NCBI GenBank assembly: GCA_964384675.1
Contig: CAYLNK010000343.1
Span: 1-7,099, forward strand
Origin: CAYLNK01 sp964384675
Lineage (GTDB): Bacteria; Acidobacteriota; Thermoanaerobaculia; UBA5066
Length of the DNA: 7,099 nt
Reading direction: 5' to 3'
A program made the translations under genes and the position numbers. The notes below the pieces were generated by a model. The model worked only from the letters and a program-made list of their open reading frames with translations. It did no database searches and was not told the DNA's origin. Shown piece by piece: positions 5,883 through 7,099 of this stretch; position 1 is the stretch's first letter; every line of letters begins with the position of its first letter.

Positions 5883-7099
5883 GTGTCCCTGCGCGTCCGG
5901 CTCTTCATCCTGATCGGTGGTCTCCTCGCGTTCCTGGTCGGCGCGGAGCTGTGGCTCGTCCGCACGCTGACGAGCGCCCTCGACGCCGAGGTCGACGTCC
6001 TGGCGGCGTCCGTCGGCCGGGACGTCTTCCGGCTCGCGCATCAGCTCGACGGGGGACAGGTCTCGACGTGGACCGGGACCTCGGGACCAGGCCAGAAGAC
6101 GGCGTTCGAGTACCACGTCAGGACGACCAGCGACGGGGAGAAGTCGATCCCGCCCGAGATCCGCAAGCTCATGGAGGAGGCGCCCGAGGGGGGACGGGTG
6201 ATCGTGCACCAGGAGGGAGGCAGCGTGAGCAAGACGGTCCTTCCCCCCGCCGGCGAGGCCGGGAAGACGCGAGTGATGATGACGACGGTCCGCGTGACGA
6301 CGAGCGGCTCGGTGCCTTCCGGGCTCTCCCTTCCGGAGGGCACGTTCGCGCGGGTCCCCGCGCCCCGCTTCCTGGTCTTCGACTCTCCGGCGGCCGCGCC
6401 GACGTTCGTGCGGATCCCGGAAGGGGGGATCGGAAAGACGGTCCAGACGTTCAAGCAGCGGCTGCTGCTCGGCTCGCTGGCCATCCTCGGCATCGGCCTC
6501 GTGGCCGCGGCGGTGGTCGCTCATCGCGTTTCGGCGCCGCTCTCCGACCTCGCGAGGACCGCTCGCGCCGTGGGCGAGGGGTCGATCGGCGCGCAGGTGG
6601 CACGCCGCGCGTCGGGCGAGGTGGGGGAGGCGATCGCCGCGTTCAACCGGATGTCGCTCCGCCTGGGTGAGCTCGAGAAGCAGGCGCTGACCATGGCCGA
6701 GCGGCAGCACCTGGGCGAGCTGGGCGAGGTGGCGCGCGGCCTGGCGCACTCGCTCCGCAATCCGCTCAACGCCATCGGCCTCTCGGTCGAGGAGCTGGCG
6801 GGGCGGATCCCCTCCGACGAGACCGAGGAGCTGGCCGCGTCGGCCCGCCGGCAGATCCGGCACATCGACCAGACGATCCGCTCGTTCCTGGCGCTCGCGA
6901 GCGGCGGGGCGGGCGCCGTGGAGCGGCTCGACGTGCTGGAGCTGGTACAGGACGTGGCGCTCACGGCGCTGCACGACGCCCGCGGCCGCGTGCGCGTCGG
7001 CGTGGAGGGGCGGACGTCGCCGGTGCAGGGCGTCGCCGCCGAGCTGAAGGCCGTGCTGCAGGCGCTGGTCGTCAACGCGATCGAGGCGAGCCCCGACGG
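5883..7099 (+). CDS. membrane sensor histidine kinase, 3' end cut by window edge
   Basis: This is a two-component sensor kinase that should phosphorylate a response regulator not seen here. The 405 visible residues (GTG start) show a basic N-terminus and TM1 (about 7-27), a periplasmic sensor region of about 165 residues (30-193) with no recognisable family, TM2 (about 194-213), a HAMP domain (about 214-266, with Pro219 and SGEVGE at 244-249), then a HisKA dimerisation domain. Its H-box GLAHSLRNPLNAIGL (286-300) gives phospho-acceptor His289. The N-box begins at the end (ELKAVLQALVVNAIEAS, Asn398); the G boxes lie beyond the window. The H-box context resembles NtrB/ZraS-like kinases, which often partner sigma-54 activators and so fit the upstream promoter. 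Unusual: Ser290 replaces the acidic residue that normally follows the His. Codons are strongly G/C-ending throughout. The kinase call is sure; the stimulus is unknown. Confidence 0.93.
   Translation, partial: MSLRVRLFILIGGLLAFLVGAELWLVRTLTSALDAEVDVLAASVGRDVFRLAHQLDGGQVSTWTGTSGPGQKTAFEYHVRTTSDGEKSIPPEIRKLMEEAPEGGRVIVHQEGGSVSKTVLPPAGEAGKTRVMMTTVRVTTSGSVPSGLSLPEGTFARVPAPRFLVFDSPAAAPTFVRIPEGGIGKTVQTFKQRLLLGSLAILGIGLVAAAVVAHRVSAPLSDLARTARAVGEGSIGAQVARRASGEVGEAIAAFNRMSLRLGELEKQALTMAERQHLGELGEVARGLAHSLRNPLNAIGLSVEELAGRIPSDETEELAASARRQIRHIDQTIRSFLALASGGAGAVERLDVLELVQDVALTALHDARGRVRVGVEGRTSPVQGVAAELKAVLQALVVNAIEASPD

Noticed and set aside
5702..6670. 322-residue plus-strand open frame starting at an ATG
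   Set aside because: It overlaps the kinase in another frame, starts in non-coding sequence and becomes Arg/Gly-rich nonsense; the GTG at 5883 with GGAGG is the real start.
5649..6974. 441-residue open frame on the minus strand opposite the kinase
   Set aside because: Low-complexity Arg/Asp/Gly-rich translation; the plus strand encodes an unmistakable HAMP-HisKA kinase with strong G/C third positions.

Overview
The window is a GC-rich, gene-dense piece of bacterial chromosome. Its codons end overwhelmingly in G or C. The best guess at origin is an Acidobacteriota-type organism (Thermoanaerobaculia or a relative), on two grounds. First, the large secreted protein carries beta-sandwich repeats with 'R(T/S)NL-L' and 'VDN-T-DP' motifs that I associate with that phylum. 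Second, bacterial TMTC-like membrane proteins with TPRs are common there. This is inference and has not been tested by any search; other GC-rich phyla such as Myxococcota remain possible.

Layout: (1) The left edge may hold the last codons of an upstream gene (2-97). A VapBC-type toxin-antitoxin pair follows on the plus strand: an AbrB-fold antitoxin (108-377) and a PIN-domain RNase toxin (383-826). (2) Converging on the toxin gene is a minus-strand gene (855-2393) for a multi-pass membrane protein of the TMTC/DUF1736 family (GT-C glycosyltransferase fold) with two C-terminal TPRs. (3) Divergent from it, across 61 bp, is a 907-residue secreted protein (2455-5178). It has a signal peptide, an Fn3-like domain, two related Ig-like domains and two copies of a two-part beta-sandwich module. 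(4) Converging on that gene is a small, membrane-anchored protein of unknown function (minus strand, 5257-5652, GTG start). (5) Across a 230-bp divergent intergenic region, a sensor histidine kinase starts at a GTG (5883) and runs off the right edge.

Two points deserve most attention. The kinase is preceded by a near-consensus sigma-54 (-24/-12) promoter, and a tandem 9-bp repeat lies about 115-133 bp upstream of its predicted start. That is the usual place for enhancer sites of an NtrC-type activator, so a self-regulating, sigma-54-linked two-component system is a testable proposal. The second point is the divergent pairing of a TMTC-like putative glycosyltransferase with a secreted protein built almost wholly of beta-sandwich domains. 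Animal TMTC enzymes O-mannosylate cadherin beta-sandwich domains, so the pair could be an enzyme and its substrate.

I saw no tRNA, rRNA, CRISPR array, insertion sequence, prophage gene or attachment site. No stretch longer than about 230 bp lacks a gene.
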